DNA of 6,115 bases. Source: Angelakisella sp. (GTDB taxonomy: Bacteria; Bacillota; Clostridia; Oscillospirales; Ruminococcaceae). Location of the stretch: positions 1 through 6,115 of the forward strand of contig WSMP01000093.1 of NCBI GenBank assembly GCA_013316495.1, in the 5' to 3' direction. The notes under the pieces are model-generated. The model was not told where the DNA came from. It did not search any database and saw only the letters and a list, made by a program, of their open reading frames with translations. The position numbers and the translations under genes are program-made. Positions 5,509 to 6,115 of the stretch are shown here, one piece after another (within the stretch, counting starts at the first letter, position 1; each line of letters opens with the position of its first letter).

Positions 5509-6115
5509 TGTTGAATCAACTGGCTGGTATCATCTTCTCTGAAACCTTTGTCTTCTCCATCTTCCGTATCACCACCCCCATCCTCTTTGCGGCGCTGGCC
5601 GCCGTGATTGCGGACCGGGCCGGGGTGACCAATATCGGTCTGGAAGGTATTATGATGATCTGCGCCCTTACCGGCGTTATCTTCTCCGCAAAGCTCCAAA
5701 GCGCCTGGCTGGGTCTTCTGTTCGCCATCCTGCTGGGGGTTCTCACCGCCCTGATGATCGGCTTCTTTGCCCTGAAGCTCAAAACCGATATCATCCTGGC
5801 CGGTATCGCGGTGAATATGCTGGGAAATGGCGGCACCATCTTCGTCATGTTCTTAGTCTCCGGCGACCGGGGCTACTCTGCCAACCTGGCCAGCAAGGTG
5901 ATGCCCACCGTCAATATCCCCATCCTCCAGGATATCCCCATTCTGGGGAAGATCCTTCCCGGACACAACATCCTCACCTATTTTGCCTTTATCTGCGTCC
6001 TGCTGGTGTGGATCCTTCTTTATAAGACCCCCATGGGACTCCAGATCCGGGCGGTGGGCGAAAGCCCCAACGCCGCCGATTCGGTGGGCGTCAGCGTCAA
6101 CCGCATCAAGTACAT
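5508..6115 (+). CDS. Nucleoside ABC importer permease 2, C-terminus cut by window edge (NupQ/YufQ-like)
   Basis: Second membrane subunit, expected to pair with permease 1. ATG at 5508-5510 shares its A with the preceding TAA stop (TAATG junction), and AAAGGAG (5491-5497) lies 10 nt upstream. The frame stays open to the right edge: 202 complete codons, or roughly two thirds of a family that is usually about 300 residues. Signature features are DRAGVTNIGLEGIMM (36-50), the most conserved block of this subfamily and the counterpart of FNLAGEG in permease 1. Hydrophobic segments lie near 18-35, 46-61, 66-90, 97-118 and 155-173. The cytoplasmic coupling loop is MGLQIRAVGESPNAADSVGV (176-195). The gene order and the distinct NIGLEG block make it the second, shorter permease rather than a duplicate of the first. 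No defect is seen in the visible part. Confidence 0.93.
   Translation, partial: MLNQLAGIIFSETFVFSIFRITTPILFAALAAVIADRAGVTNIGLEGIMMICALTGVIFSAKLQSAWLGLLFAILLGVLTALMIGFFALKLKTDIILAGIAVNMLGNGGTIFVMFLVSGDRGYSANLASKVMPTVNIPILQDIPILGKILPGHNILTYFAFICVLLVWILLYKTPMGLQIRAVGESPNAADSVGVSVNRIKY

Overview
The window is about 60% GC by eye and strongly prefers G/C in third codon positions. It carries AGGAGG-type ribosome binding sites, a lipoprotein with a Gly/Ser/Thr/Pro linker and a near-consensus sigma-A promoter. Together these point to a high-GC Firmicute, most likely a Clostridia member of the Oscillospiraceae type (gut Flavonifractor/Oscillibacter-like). That placement is inference from style, not from a marker gene.

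Layout: (1) positions 1-1145, minus strand: nearly complete deoB (phosphopentomutase), with its C-terminal end cut by the left edge. (2) 1146-1558: a 413-base divergent control region. It holds a deoB promoter, a terminator-like fold, a widely spaced perfect inverted repeat, a strong promoter for the plus-strand operon, and a structured leader. (3) 1559-2701: substrate-binding lipoprotein of the BMP/PnrA nucleoside-binding family. (4) 2702-2864: intercistronic gap with two tandem hairpins, the second followed by a T tract. (5) 2865-4424: tandem-domain ABC ATPase. (6) 4417-5508 and 5508-6115: two BPD_transp_2-type permeases. The first overlaps the ATPase by 8 nt, the second overlaps the first by 1 nt, and the second is cut by the right edge.

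How the genes fit together: the plus-strand operon is a BMP-type nucleoside importer, with the gene order of B. subtilis nupNOPQ (yufNOPQ) and Lactococcus bmpA-nupABC. DeoB converts (deoxy)ribose-1-phosphate, released from nucleosides by phosphorylases, into the 5-phosphate. The locus therefore pairs nucleoside uptake with sugar salvage from a shared divergent control region. The substrate is inferred from family and neighbourhood.

The coding content is ordinary and I see no new enzymatic or defence system. The parts worth a second look are non-coding: the divergent region, the leader with two competing pairings, and the tandem hairpins between binding protein and ATPase.
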